Shown here: positions 1 to 9,176 of the stretch, in pieces
How the letters are laid out: each line of letters starts with the position of its first letter
Position numbering within the stretch: the stretch's first letter is position 1
DNA from: an uncultured bacterium
GTDB lineage: Bacteria > Hydrogenedentota > Hydrogenedentia > Hydrogenedentales > Hydrogenedentaceae
DNA: 64,000 nucleotides
Direction: 5' to 3'
NCBI GenBank assembly: GCA_937124615.1
Contig: CAKZKR010000019.1
Coordinates: 1-64,000, forward strand
Made by a program: the position numbers and the translations under genes
Notes under the pieces: model-generated
What the model was told of the DNA's origin: nothing
Seen by the model: the letters and a program-made list of their open reading frames with translations, nothing else
Database searches by the model: none

Positions 1-2292
1 TACCCATATGTTTTCAAATATTAAATTTAGGACTTCTCCTTTATGACCTAATGTAGAAAAGAATCCAATTTCTGTAATTTCAGGGTTATTGGTGTATATA
101 TGGATGTTTTTTATTGTGTGGTTATTGCCATTCAATGTTCCTGCAAATAAAGAAATGGGTTCAAAAATAGAGTTTGTTTTTTTGGAAGATAAATCGAAAT
201 CTATGTCATTTGATAGGGAATAAGATGCAAACCATGGATAATCCCAGTCACGACCTATTTTTTGAATATCTTCAGGGGTGTTTAATTCTATTTCATTCGT
301 TAAAGGAGGTGTATCTTGAGTGGGACCTACAGAAGTAAGGTAGGGATAGGTAATTCCGTTTTCAATTTCCCAGTCTGTAAGGAAATCCCAGTTTGTATAT
401 GTTGTTTGTTGTTTCATTTCTGCTGTGGTTTTGCCTTCACCCCCGGATGATGTTTCCTGTCCGGAACTTTCTTTATCCCAGTAGCTATCCGTAATTAGGC
501 CACTGTTGTTTGCCACAAAACCGCCTGCATTATTGACCCCGGTAATTTGTCCTGTGGAATAGCTCTGAAGTATAGTGCCCCTGTTTATTGCTGATAATCC
601 TCCTACGCTATCATTTGTATTTGTGATGTCTCCAGTAGCATAACTTTTTGAAATTGTGCCTTCATTAATACCGGTGAGACCGCCTGTATCTAAATATCCA
701 AAAACGGTGCAAGAGGAATAGGAAGTTATAATATCCCCTATGTTTTTACCGACAAGTCCCCCAACTGAAGAAGAACCAAATAGGTATCCTTTGGAATAAG
801 ATTGCGAAATAATGCCATAGTTCATCCCAACTAAACCACCTATTTTATCTTTTTGCCCGTATATAGCGCCGAAAATGGAACAATTATCAATAACTCCATA
901 ATTTGAGCTTGCCAGTCCACCTACCTTTTCCCTGCCGAGTATCCATATATTTTCTAAGGACAGATTATGAACCTCTGCTCCCTTAGTTATGCATATGAAT
1001 AAACCATATGAATACTTATATAGGTCGCTCATGTAAAAGTTTGATAAGGTGTAGTTGTTGCCATTGAATTTACCCATCAATGGAGGTATAGGCGAAAAGC
1101 CTTTGCCGTTATTCCAGTTTATGGTTTCACTACCGTCAATATTTGCAGTTAAGGTGTACCATGCGTAGGGAGGATAATTTATGTCTCTACCGATTTTATT
1201 CAATTCTTCCAGTGTTGATATTTCTATTTCAGGGATTATTGGATGTTGTGTAGGTCCTAAGGCATTTAGGTAAGGGTAACGGGTGCCTTCTTCAATAGAC
1301 CAGGTTTCAACAAAATTCCAACCGGTGTAAGTAAGTTGCTGTTGCATTTGCGCAGTGTTTTTGCCTACGCCGCCGTCGGAATGAGTCAATCCGGAGGTTT
1401 CTATATCCCAAAAAGAGTTATTGATAGTAATTGAATAACTCGTTTTATAGCCGATAAGTCCGCCGGCATTATTCCCTAAAAAGGTAACCGCCCCTGCAGA
1501 ATAACAATTTGTAATGGTTGCTAAGGAAAGATAGCCAATAAGTCCACCTATATAACTTGAACCTACAATCGAACTTGTTGAATAGCAATTTTCGATGAGT
1601 ACGGCTTGAACCATACCAATGAGACCTCCTGAAAAGAGTTCACCGTATACAAAACCGGACGAATAGCACCTGCTCACATTATTGTAGTGAAGACCTATTA
1701 AACCTCCGACACACATATTTCCTTTTACATAGCCTGTTGAAGAACATAGTGTAATCTGTCCTGAATTTAGACCTGTAAGAAGACCTACATTCATTCTACC
1801 GATAATAGTTCCATTTACATGTATATTTGATAAATTTCCTTTGTTATAACCTGATAAGACCCCAACATAAGTTTTTCCTATAATAGAGGCATTTGCAAAT
1901 GCCAGATTTTGGATAAGGACAGAGGTCTGTGTATAAGCAAATATTCCGATGTGGTCTTCATCTGGAAGATTTATATATAAGTTGCTGATTGTATACCCGT
2001 TTCCGTATAACTTGCCTGTAAATGGATTACTTTCTGTGCCTATTGGCATAAAACCTGCCCCATCATTCCAGTTCACCGTATCACTCGCATCTATATCTCC
2101 TGTTAACTCATATTCCCCATTCAACGGATATCCCGGGTCATTGCCTATCTTCTGAAAATCTTCGATTGTATTTATTTGTATTATCCCGTGAGTATTTGTA
2201 TTAAACATTATGAATATTAAAAATAGGAATATTGAAGAGGAGTTAATAAACACACTGTAGTGAAATTTTGAATAAGTGATTGTGTGGTTCAT
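1..2292 (-). CDS. Large GLUG-repeat secreted surface protein, C-terminus outside window
   Basis: The frame is open for 764 codons from an ATG at 2292 to the left edge, so the C-terminus is missing. An AGAAGGAG ribosome binding site sits about 7 bases before the ATG. Residues 1-36 look like an export signal (hydrophobic IFLFLIFIMF). The rest is built of three tandem modules starting near residues 40, 350 and 668. Each opens with an I-DFQKIG/LNKIG-type segment followed by NDIDxS and a LxGNxYTISNL strand. The first two complete modules then carry many short GLUG-type turns (VGGLIG, SGGLIG) and close with a YWD-ETSG-GKTTAEMK-YPYL segment. This is the arrangement of GLUG-motif (PF07581) adhesin-like proteins, which fold as beta-solenoids at the cell surface. 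The ligand is unknown. Codon use matches the neighbours. Confidence 0.85.
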   Translation of the reverse strand, partial: MNHTITYSKFHYSVFINSSSIFLFLIFIMFNTNTHGIIQINTIEDFQKIGNDPGYPLNGEYELTGDIDASDTVNWNDGAGFMPIGTESNPFTGKLYGNGYTISNLYINLPDEDHIGIFAYTQTSVLIQNLAFANASIIGKTYVGVLSGYNKGNLSNIHVNGTIIGRMNVGLLTGLNSGQITLCSSTGYVKGNMCVGGLIGLHYNNVSRCYSSGFVYGELFSGGLIGMVQAVLIENCYSTSSIVGSSYIGGLIGYLSLATITNCYSAGAVTFLGNNAGGLIGYKTSYSITINNSFWDIETSGLTHSDGGVGKNTAQMQQQLTYTGWNFVETWSIEEGTRYPYLNALGPTQHPIIPEIEISTLEELNKIGRDINYPPYAWYTLTANIDGSETINWNNGKGFSPIPPLMGKFNGNNYTLSNFYMSDLYKYSYGLFICITKGAEVHNLSLENIWILGREKVGGLASSNYGVIDNCSIFGAIYGQKDKIGGLVGMNYGIISQSYSKGYLFGSSSVGGLVGKNIGDIITSYSSCTVFGYLDTGGLTGINEGTISKSYATGDITNTNDSVGGLSAINRGTILQSYSTGQITGVNNAGGFVANNSGLITDSYWDKESSGQETSSGGEGKTTAEMKQQTTYTNWDFLTDWEIENGITYPYLTSVGPTQDTPPLTNEIELNTPEDIQKIGRDWDYPWFASYSLSNDIDFDLSSKKTNSIFEPISLFAGTLNGNNHTIKNIHIYTNNPEITEIGFFSTLGHKGEVLNLIFENIWV

Positions 2293-2489
2293 AATGATAC
2301 TCCTTCTGTAGGTTTACGGAAATACAGTTTTTTAGATTTTTATCCTCCCTTGAATTACTGCCACAAGCCTTGTTATGGTAGGAATACAAAAAAAGGACAA
2401 AAAGAATTTTTTGATTCAATTACATCATAATAAATTATATTTTTTTAATATATATAACATATTTTTAATAAGATTACACAAAAGAAAAG

Positions 2490-2521
2490 AACCAATTTTG
2501 GGGTAGGAAAATTTTTTGGTT
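2490..2521 (-). terminator. Possible intrinsic terminator after the GNAT gene
   Basis: AACCAA and TTGGTT arms enclose a second TTTT/AAAA pairing. On the minus strand the structure is followed by a CTTTTCTTTT tract. It lies about 30 bases past the stop of the acetyltransferase gene, where a terminator is expected. The stem carries a four-base bulge, so the call is tentative. Confidence 0.35.
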
Positions 2522-2549
2522 ATAGAATGGATGGTTAGAGAAATAGTTA

Positions 2550-3119
2550 TTAAATGTTTTTATTTTTATATATTTTTTGTATCTGGATTTCTGGGTGTTC
2601 TGTATATTCTTCTATTGTTTTGTATAGTTTGAAACCTGCTTTTTGGTATGCGGGGAGAGCGTTTGGGCTGTCTAATGAACAAGTATGAAGCCAATATCTT
2701 TTGGCTTTTTTTGAAAATACATAGCGGATGCTCCAGTCGAGCAGGTAGCCTCCAATTTTTTGGTTATAGAACTCGGGGAAAATTCCAAAGTAGGCGAGTT
2801 GAACTTCGGGAAAATTGCGGAAGTCCAATTCGACCATCCCCATAGGCAAGAATTGTATGAATGGGACATGGAGTTCTACTTTGGGTTTGTGTATGTCTTT
2901 AATTAGTTGTTCGTCGGGCTGTAATTTTCGTTCCCACCATGTCCATGGGGAACCGATAGTGTCGTAAAGGTATCGGTAAAAATGGATGGGTGGTTTTTCT
3001 ATTTTTTCAATATGGAAATTTTTTATTGATATAGTTTTTGGAGGAAAGTCGGGAGTATTGAATATTTCAAGATACCAGGTAGTTAAAAGGATTTTTTCAT
3101 TGTTTTGTTCTGCTTTCAT
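2550..3119 (-). CDS. GNAT-family N-acetyltransferase
   Basis: A 189-residue protein with the GNAT fold in its C-terminal half. Strand 4 is seen as GMVELDF (94-100). Then come QLAYFGIFPEFYNQKIGGYLL (108-127, in two parts) with a QKIGG pyrophosphate-binding loop, and the DSPNALPAYQKAGF segment (150-163) typical of strand 6 and helix 4. These are standard acetyl-CoA-dependent acyltransferase features. The acceptor substrate cannot be read from the sequence; the N-terminal 90 residues are not a recognised domain. An AGAAGGAA site precedes the ATG. The gene stands alone between the sensor gene upstream and the GLUG gene downstream, both on the same strand. Confidence 0.85.
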   Translation of the reverse strand: MKAEQNNEKILLTTWYLEIFNTPDFPPKTISIKNFHIEKIEKPPIHFYRYLYDTIGSPWTWWERKLQPDEQLIKDIHKPKVELHVPFIQFLPMGMVELDFRNFPEVQLAYFGIFPEFYNQKIGGYLLDWSIRYVFSKKAKRYWLHTCSLDSPNALPAYQKAGFKLYKTIEEYTEHPEIQIQKIYKNKNI

Positions 3120-3220
3120 ATGATTCCTTCTTTTTTTAGGGATTGAGTGTATATTCTATATAAATAAAAAATAGAATACAAGATGGGTTGTTAAGAATGA
3201 AGGAATGGGTCGTAGTTTTT

Positions 3221-4510
3221 TTATGATGATTTCTGGATTTTTGATGTAATGATTGTTAATCGTTCACTGAGGGTGAATATGATGTTGGTGAGTAGTTTGA
3301 TAGCAACGATTGAAGGGATAAAACGGTAGATGGTATTTAGATCTAGATCTAAAAGGATTGCTTCTTCTACTGCTCGTGCACTTGCACTTCGTTTATTTTG
3401 TGTTATAACTGCCATTTCACCTAACATTTCACCGGGAGAGAGGAAAGATATATGTTTTTCGTCATCGAAAATTTCTATCTCACCACTTATGAGTACATAT
3501 AAACTCTTACCTATGTCACCCTTTTTGAATAGGATTTCTCCTTCTTCAAGATGTATCTGCTTGCAATGTGCAAATATATTTGCAATTTCTTCAGTGGTCA
3601 GGCCATGGAAAAGTTTTATTTTACGGATAAGTAATTCATAAGACCCTTGAAGACTGCTTATCATAGATGTTGCAAGGTCGTGAATGGTTAATTCGTCTTT
3701 TTTATTGTTTAACATTTTTAATGTTGTATCTGTAGAGATAGGTTCGGTAAAAACTGTATGAATGAGAGCGTTTTCCTTTTGGAGTTTTTCTTCTATTTCA
3801 GGGTCAAGGAAATCGCCCTCGATGGCAATGGCTTCAGGAATGGGTTCTGTGGTTACCACGTCTGCAGAGTTTTGGTGTTGTATCACGGTTGGTTCGGTGG
3901 AGGTTTCTGATACAGTTTTTGGGATGTTTCTTTCAGGGTATCTTTCTTTTTCTGTGGGGAGTAAGTATCGTTTTTTTACACGGTCAAACTCTTTGTAAGA
4001 GCATAATATGTATCTGATTTGGTTATTGGGACAGTACTTTTTTGTTGCTTCGATAGCCTCTGTGTCCATTGGATTAACCATAGCAATGGTTATAGTATTT
4101 CCCATTTTATCGATTGGGAGGATTTTGTATTTTTCGCATATTTCGGTAGGGATTAATTTTATTACTTCTCTATCTATTGAATAGCTTAATAAACTGACTA
4201 ATGGAGTTTTGCATTGTTTGATTAATAAGGAAAGGATGGTATCATTACTTATAAGTCCCTTTTCTTCGAGTATTTCACCTATGAATTTTCCTGTTTTTTG
4301 TGATTCGATTAGTGCTTCGTTTAATGTTTCTTTTGAAATCTTTCCTATTTGCTGAAGTAATTCTTTAAGTGAATGAATCTTTGAACGGTCGTAAATTGTT
4401 GATTCCGTTGTTGATTGTTTTGGAGATTGGAGAGTTGAACCTTCTATTTTCGTGAATCTTGTTATGGTTGATTTACCTTCGTCAATTTTTTTCTTTTCCC
4501 ATCGCATCAT
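3221..4510 (-). CDS. MshE/T2SSE N-domain plus cyclic-nucleotide-binding domain protein
   Basis: Residues about 45-185 match the N-terminal domain of type II secretion ATPases (MshEN/PF05157): two 24-residue helical motifs of the form LKELLQQIGKISKETL and IGEILEEKGLISNDTI, followed by an LIPTEICEKYKILPI and ITIAMVNPMD segment. Residues about 190-300 are a low-complexity linker. Residues about 300-420 form a cyclic-nucleotide-binding (CAP-like) jelly roll with GEILFKKGDIGKSLYVLISG and a phosphate-cassette region FLSPGEMLGEMAVITQNKRSASARA. There is no secretion ATPase domain and no DNA-binding helix-turn-helix. MshEN domains can bind c-di-GMP, but the Arg of the RLGxx motif is not conserved here, so that binding is uncertain. 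It is probably a soluble signalling or scaffold protein. AAGGA lies 9 bases before the first of two ATGs. Confidence 0.8.
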   Translation of the reverse strand: MMRWEKKKIDEGKSTITRFTKIEGSTLQSPKQSTTESTIYDRSKIHSLKELLQQIGKISKETLNEALIESQKTGKFIGEILEEKGLISNDTILSLLIKQCKTPLVSLLSYSIDREVIKLIPTEICEKYKILPIDKMGNTITIAMVNPMDTEAIEATKKYCPNNQIRYILCSYKEFDRVKKRYLLPTEKERYPERNIPKTVSETSTEPTVIQHQNSADVVTTEPIPEAIAIEGDFLDPEIEEKLQKENALIHTVFTEPISTDTTLKMLNNKKDELTIHDLATSMISSLQGSYELLIRKIKLFHGLTTEEIANIFAHCKQIHLEEGEILFKKGDIGKSLYVLISGEIEIFDDEKHISFLSPGEMLGEMAVITQNKRSASARAVEEAILLDLDLNTIYRFIPSIVAIKLLTNIIFTLSERLTIITSKIQKSS

Positions 4511-4674
4511 ATTATAAGTCCTTATGAATTTAAATGAAATAATTAATATATAATAAAGCCAAATCGAGGTATTTTTATTCCTTTCATATTATATTTATAT
4601 TTTTATATAAAAATCAATAGAGAGATGTGTATAATAATAAATTATTGATATAGTTGGATTTTGTTGACAAAAAT

Positions 4675-5670
4675 TTACCACAGTGCGTGATGCTCTTCCG
4701 CCCAACCTAAGAGTGAATTTAATTGTATATCCTTGTCTTCTATCTTAATTTTTCCATAGAAGTAGCCGAAGCATTGTACTACATTTGACTTTAATATGAG
4801 GAGATTGGTTGAATCAGGACGAATATGGAATGGCTTGAAAGTTAAATCTAAATTATTGGAATTTTTTGTTTTAATGTTCCATGTATTTAATGGATTTGAT
4901 TTTTCCCAGTAGAATTTTACTTCTTCGTGTATTTTATAGAATTGATTTTCAATCCATAATCCGTTTTCGTTTTGCCCGGTTTCATCTGTCCATAATCCTC
5001 CTAAATTAATTGCAATTTTACGGCTATGGATGTCATTTCCGTATCCTGCACACCAATTCCAGTCTGTTTTGTATTTCCATTTCCCCGACCCATAATCAAG
5101 GCAAGCAAAAGTATCCTTTTCATTAAATTCGAATGTTTCATCTCCGTATAGGATTTTTCCTTTTGAGGGGAAGGGGAGTTGTTTGGATGTGTATTGGAAT
5201 CTTGTTGATGACCAGGGAATAACGACATTTAGGGTTGGGAATGAAATATCTCGATGTATTTCTATTTGTGCGTAGAAAGGTTTACCGTTAATAGTTGTTT
5301 GTGCATTTAATAGGGTTTTATTATTCTGTATTTGGTACTCTAAGTTTAATGCGGGATGTTTATAATATGCGTTTTCGTAAGGGAAGTGAGGGATGAGAAG
5401 ATTTTTTCTTGTCAATTTAATTTTGGTTTTTTCTATAGAATGAGAGGGATTGAATTTTGCGAAATAAATGGAGCCTATTTTCATATAATCTACATTTGCT
5501 ATAACGGTAGCAAAAACTCCTTTAGGCGAGAGTACAGCCCAATACATCCATTGTTTTTTTCGTCCCCAGTGTTTATATAATTCTGCATGAACGAAGGGAT
5601 GTGAGTCCCAGTGAATGGATTCGGTATTCAGTTTTCCATTTTTCAGGCATAACGGGATTTTTTCGTTCAT
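4675..5670 (-). CDS. DUF2804 family protein
   Basis: The 331-residue protein has the hallmark DUF2804 segment FACLDYGSGKWKYKTDWNW near residues 185-205 followed by CAGYG. It also has the family's N-terminal WDSHPFVHAELYKHWGRKKQW and a beta-rich body. Members of PF10974 have no established biochemical role. A lipocalin-like or carotenoid-hydratase-like beta-barrel is a fold guess only. There is no signal peptide. AAAAGGA precedes the ATG by about 8 bases. It starts 12 bases after the purN stop, so the two are probably co-transcribed, though no functional link is apparent. Confidence 0.8.
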   Translation of the reverse strand: MNEKIPLCLKNGKLNTESIHWDSHPFVHAELYKHWGRKKQWMYWAVLSPKGVFATVIANVDYMKIGSIYFAKFNPSHSIEKTKIKLTRKNLLIPHFPYENAYYKHPALNLEYQIQNNKTLLNAQTTINGKPFYAQIEIHRDISFPTLNVVIPWSSTRFQYTSKQLPFPSKGKILYGDETFEFNEKDTFACLDYGSGKWKYKTDWNWCAGYGNDIHSRKIAINLGGLWTDETGQNENGLWIENQFYKIHEEVKFYWEKSNPLNTWNIKTKNSNNLDLTFKPFHIRPDSTNLLILKSNVVQCFGYFYGKIKIEDKDIQLNSLLGWAEEHHALW

Positions 5671-5682
5671 GTTTTTGTCCTT

Positions 5683-6312
5683 TTAGTCACAACTTTTATT
5701 GATAATTCGGACTTTGTTCCCTTCAACTTTCAGGCGGTTTTCAGCAAATAATTGAATTGCTTTCGGATAGAGTTCTCGTTCTTTTGCTTGAACGCGTTCA
5801 GCTAGTGTTTCAGGGGTATCATTGTCGAGGACAGGGAGGGCTTCTTGAAGGATAATTGGTCCATGGTCGTAATGTTCGTCAACAAAGTGTACTGTACAAC
5901 CTGTTATTTTTACACCTGCCTGTATTACAGCCTCATGTACATGATGCCCATACATGCCCTTTCCGCAAAAAGAGGGGATGAGGGCGGGATGGACATTCAT
6001 AATTCGATGGTTGAAATCAGCGGGCACCTGAATTAGTGAAAGATAACCTGCTAAAACAACAAGGTCAATGGGGTATTGACGAATTGTGTCCCAGAGGGAT
6101 TTATTGAATGAATGGAAATTGTCATAATCCTTAGGGCGAATCACTGCGGTAGGGATGTTATGTTGTTGCGCTCGTTGTAAGCCGTAGGCCTTTGTTTTGG
6201 AGGAGATAACGATTTTAATTTCAGCGTCTAATGTTCCATCTTTGATGCGGTCAATTAGATTTTGTAAAGTTGAACCGCTACCGGATAGTAGGACAGCAAG
6301 GTTTATTGACAT
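5683..6312 (-). CDS. purN: Phosphoribosylglycinamide formyltransferase
   Basis: Transfers the formyl group of 10-formyltetrahydrofolate to GAR in purine synthesis. The 209-residue chain is close to the family's usual length (about 212). It begins with the phosphate-binding NLAVLLSGSGSTLQNLI, and the catalytic triad is visible as N106, H108 (MNVHPALIPSF) and D145 (VHFVDEHYDHGPII). I place the start at 6312 rather than an upstream in-frame ATG at 6333, because AAGAGGGA lies 7 bases before 6312 and the upstream ATG has no site. No other purine gene is nearby. It is followed at 12 bases by the DUF2804 gene. Confidence 0.96.
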   Translation of the reverse strand: MSINLAVLLSGSGSTLQNLIDRIKDGTLDAEIKIVISSKTKAYGLQRAQQHNIPTAVIRPKDYDNFHSFNKSLWDTIRQYPIDLVVLAGYLSLIQVPADFNHRIMNVHPALIPSFCGKGMYGHHVHEAVIQAGVKITGCTVHFVDEHYDHGPIILQEALPVLDNDTPETLAERVQAKERELYPKAIQLFAENRLKVEGNKVRIINKSCD

Positions 6313-6429
6313 ATTCTTCCCTCTTAAGTTCATTGGAGTTTGTGAATATTATATAGGAATTTGAAGGTAAAATAAAGAGAGGTAGTTATATGGAAATGAA
6401 GGATTACTGAAAGACATAAGTAGCAGAGA

Positions 6430-7662
6430 TTAGATGTCGGGATTTTCTGTATCTATATTCTCAGTGGATTCTTGTAATTGTTCAATACTTTCTTCTTGAG
6501 GGAGTGCTGGCTTGTTTATCACGGTTGGGGAGTCTTGTTGGTTTTTTAATAATGGTATCAGTCCTTTTCGAACGCCTGCTATTAATAGGTTTGTGGCTCT
6601 TCCGTAATCTCGAACTCCTTCTTTGATGCCCTGTGTTTTCAGGTATTTATCGTAGGCTTTCCATGATAATTCTGAAAACCATTTAACGCGGTATTTGTTT
6701 AGAATCTCTCGTTCTTCTTTTAAATCTTGTTGAGCCTCGGGTGGAAGTTGTTCTATTGCTTTTTTTCGTTCTTCACCGGGAAGAAATGATGCGAGTCGTC
6801 CATAAATATCCAGTGCTATTGCATATCGGGCAAAGGGGTCGTCTGTATTTAATGCGCTTACATAACCGACAAAGCTTGCTTCTGCTTCACCGCAGATTCC
6901 GGCAATATGTGCCAACTCATGAGCAGAAGTAGAAACAAAAGCGTGAGGGGGGAGTGCCCCATCTACATGAGGTTCTAATGTGAAGGGGAAGCACATACCG
7001 GATGTACTGTTAAAAAGGAAGAGACCGGGAGGGGTTCGGCGTACTCTGGAAGGTAGGTATATGGGGACATCATCCCATTCGGAGACGATTTTTTGCATTG
7101 ATTTGGAAATTTGTTGGATGCTTTGTTCTGTATTTCTTTGTTCGCGGGGCAGATTGTTTTCGTTGATGATGAAAAGTAGTTGTTCTATAATTTGTCGTAT
7201 TTCGTTTTCCTCAGGTTTTGCTATTTCAAGTTTTAATTTTGCTTCAATAGGTTTGCGTTGATACCCTGCTCCCCATAGGAATAAATATGCTACAAGCAAG
7301 AATCCGCTTAATATAAAAGTCCATTTTATGAACCAGAATATTCCCCAGAAATGGGATTTTTTTTGTTTTTTACGAATGTAAATCCAGTTTAAAATACCTA
7401 AAAGAATAAATAAAAAGATAGATAAGGGGACAAACCAAAGAGCAAAAGAGTGGGTTGTTGTTTGTTGTAATAATGAAAATATAAGGGTGTTTGCTCGATA
7501 CAAGCCGCATGAATAAAAAAATTCGATAGTATTCTGATTTGGAGTGTATTGGTACCAAAGAAAGAAAATGCCCCAAAATAGAATTCCGATAAGCCAGGGG
7601 AGTATACTTCTTTTGCGAATTTTTTTCTGTTTTATGGGTTGAAACTGTGCATCTGAGTTCAT
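6430..7662 (-). CDS. DUF3810 membrane protein with metallopeptidase motif
   Basis: Three membrane segments (about 19-38, 74-95, 112-132) are followed by a long soluble domain. That domain carries HELAH (H248, E249, H252) and a downstream GEAEASF (E259/E261), the zinc-peptidase-like signature of the DUF3810 family (PF12725). The residues needed for a gluzincin-type site are present, but activity has not been shown for this family. The C-terminus (about 375-410) is an acidic, glutamine-rich tail. ATG 7662 is preceded by CAGGAT. It lies upstream of purN on the same strand with a gap of about 117 bases. Confidence 0.82.
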   Translation of the reverse strand: MNSDAQFQPIKQKKIRKRSILPWLIGILFWGIFFLWYQYTPNQNTIEFFYSCGLYRANTLIFSLLQQTTTHSFALWFVPLSIFLFILLGILNWIYIRKKQKKSHFWGIFWFIKWTFILSGFLLVAYLFLWGAGYQRKPIEAKLKLEIAKPEENEIRQIIEQLLFIINENNLPREQRNTEQSIQQISKSMQKIVSEWDDVPIYLPSRVRRTPPGLFLFNSTSGMCFPFTLEPHVDGALPPHAFVSTSAHELAHIAGICGEAEASFVGYVSALNTDDPFARYAIALDIYGRLASFLPGEERKKAIEQLPPEAQQDLKEEREILNKYRVKWFSELSWKAYDKYLKTQGIKEGVRDYGRATNLLIAGVRKGLIPLLKNQQDSPTVINKPALPQEESIEQLQESTENIDTENPDI

Positions 7663-7704
7663 AATTTTTATCCTGATTAGAAGTAATAAGGTTTAGTATA
7701 TTAA

Positions 7705-8979
7705 TTATAAAACAGGGACTAATCGTTTCCCAATTTCTTTAAAAAATTCATATCGTTCCTTGTTATTTGAAAAATAGTTCCGAGCCCATGAACTTGTAAA
7801 TCCCATCCCCGATACCTTTTCAAGGACTGTATGGGCGTAAGCAATATGAATGCCATCAATGAATAATTGATAGTAGGGTTGGAGTTCGGGTGTGTCCAGA
7901 TTGTCCACAAATTTTTGTCCGGGAGCATTTAACTCTGTTCCGATAAATATAGGCAGGTATAGTTCATGGGCGAGGGATATAAAATTATCTAAGTTTTTTA
8001 GTTTGATTTTTTTTTGTTCTGGGTTTTTTATATTCCAATTTCGGTCGGGAATGATATTCACGGCATATACACCTGAAGTAAGCATTGTATTTATTAATTC
8101 TTCGAGGTTTTGTTCTCCGGAACTTGTCCCGTCGAGCCATGCAAAGGTTGGGATAGCACCGTTGGAAAGAATAAATTCGTTTACCTCTATCAGGGTAGGG
8201 AAATTTTCTGGTTTTGCAGGGACATAGCCGGGGCCTCCTAATTTCATGAGTTTGGCTCTTAAAAGGTTTTGAAACTCGACGGGATTTGTTATTGAATTTT
8301 CAATATCGGTGGTTGGAATTTTAAGTTTTTCGGACCAAAAATGAATGAGTTCTGTTTTGTTAGAAAATTGTAGTTTGCTTTTTTCATAATAGGCTGTGCA
8401 TAAATGTCGCTCTGTCGGGTTTGCTGTGGGTGTAAGAGGAAGTACTTCTGCTTCATAATGGATGGAAAGGGGTGATAGATAATTATTTACTTTTTCTATT
8501 GTAGTTTGAATGCGGTTCTGAGCGATTCTTTTTAGTTTCTTCAGGACATGAGCGTTTTTTACTTTTTGGGAAGTGAAGCCCATGCCGATGTGATAACATA
8601 TTCCGGGTTCCCCTGGAGAATTGATTTCATGTTTTGCAAATTGTGGGACAAAAACCCGAGTTTCAAATCCTGCGCAACCTTTTATTTGGCACAGATCGCA
8701 AGAGTATAAAAATTCATCGACGCCGTCTAATACATCAAAATCGATTAAGCCTAAAGCATAAAAATGGTTCTGTAATGCTTTCCAGACTAATGCGGTAGGA
8801 GAAAGGCCATAAGCATTGAAAGAGAAGAAACTATGACAATGAAGGTTAAAAAGTTGTGTAGGTGTATTGGAAGGGAGAGTTTTTGGTTGTGTTTTTAAGA
8901 GAGAATGAAGTGTTTTTTTGCGAATGGATATATCAAAATGGTTTAAGTATTTTTCTTCTTGTGTGAGATTTATATTCAT
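7705..8979 (-). CDS. PHP-domain metal-dependent phosphoesterase-like protein
   Basis: The first PHP motif is clear: LHCHSFFSFNAYGLSP (H47, H49), followed by a strand with D80 and D82 (ALGLIDFDVLDGVDEF). Later elements include a GTELNAPG segment and a C-terminal region ending GKRLVPVL. PHP enzymes use three metal ions to hydrolyse phosphoesters. At 424 residues this is longer than stand-alone PHP proteins, with an inserted region near 150-280 that I do not recognise. The substrate is unknown; histidinol phosphatase is unlikely at this length and context. AAAAGGA precedes the ATG. The gene is divergent from the secreted repeat protein at 9177. Confidence 0.75.
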   Translation of the reverse strand: MNINLTQEEKYLNHFDISIRKKTLHSLLKTQPKTLPSNTPTQLFNLHCHSFFSFNAYGLSPTALVWKALQNHFYALGLIDFDVLDGVDEFLYSCDLCQIKGCAGFETRVFVPQFAKHEINSPGEPGICYHIGMGFTSQKVKNAHVLKKLKRIAQNRIQTTIEKVNNYLSPLSIHYEAEVLPLTPTANPTERHLCTAYYEKSKLQFSNKTELIHFWSEKLKIPTTDIENSITNPVEFQNLLRAKLMKLGGPGYVPAKPENFPTLIEVNEFILSNGAIPTFAWLDGTSSGEQNLEELINTMLTSGVYAVNIIPDRNWNIKNPEQKKIKLKNLDNFISLAHELYLPIFIGTELNAPGQKFVDNLDTPELQPYYQLFIDGIHIAYAHTVLEKVSGMGFTSSWARNYFSNNKERYEFFKEIGKRLVPVL

Positions 8980-9176
8980 TAGTGTGTCCTTTTTGATGTA
9001 TTATAATAAAAGCGATGGAGATTTTGTAAATAGTTAATTTGATGAAGAAATTATGGTAAAATCTTTACAATGTGTAATATTTTGTTGAATAAATAGAAAA
9101 TTAATTGAAACAGAATGGTTTTTTTGAATAAACTTTATGTGTTGTTTTCAAAGAACTTTAAGGAGTTAATATTTTT

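Noticed and set aside
2338-2349. GGGAGGAT on the minus strand upstream of the GLUG gene.
   Set aside because: No start codon lies at a workable distance; the real site is AGAAGGAG nearer the ATG.
4664-4672. TTGACA on the plus strand.
   Set aside because: No plus-strand gene or -10 element follows.
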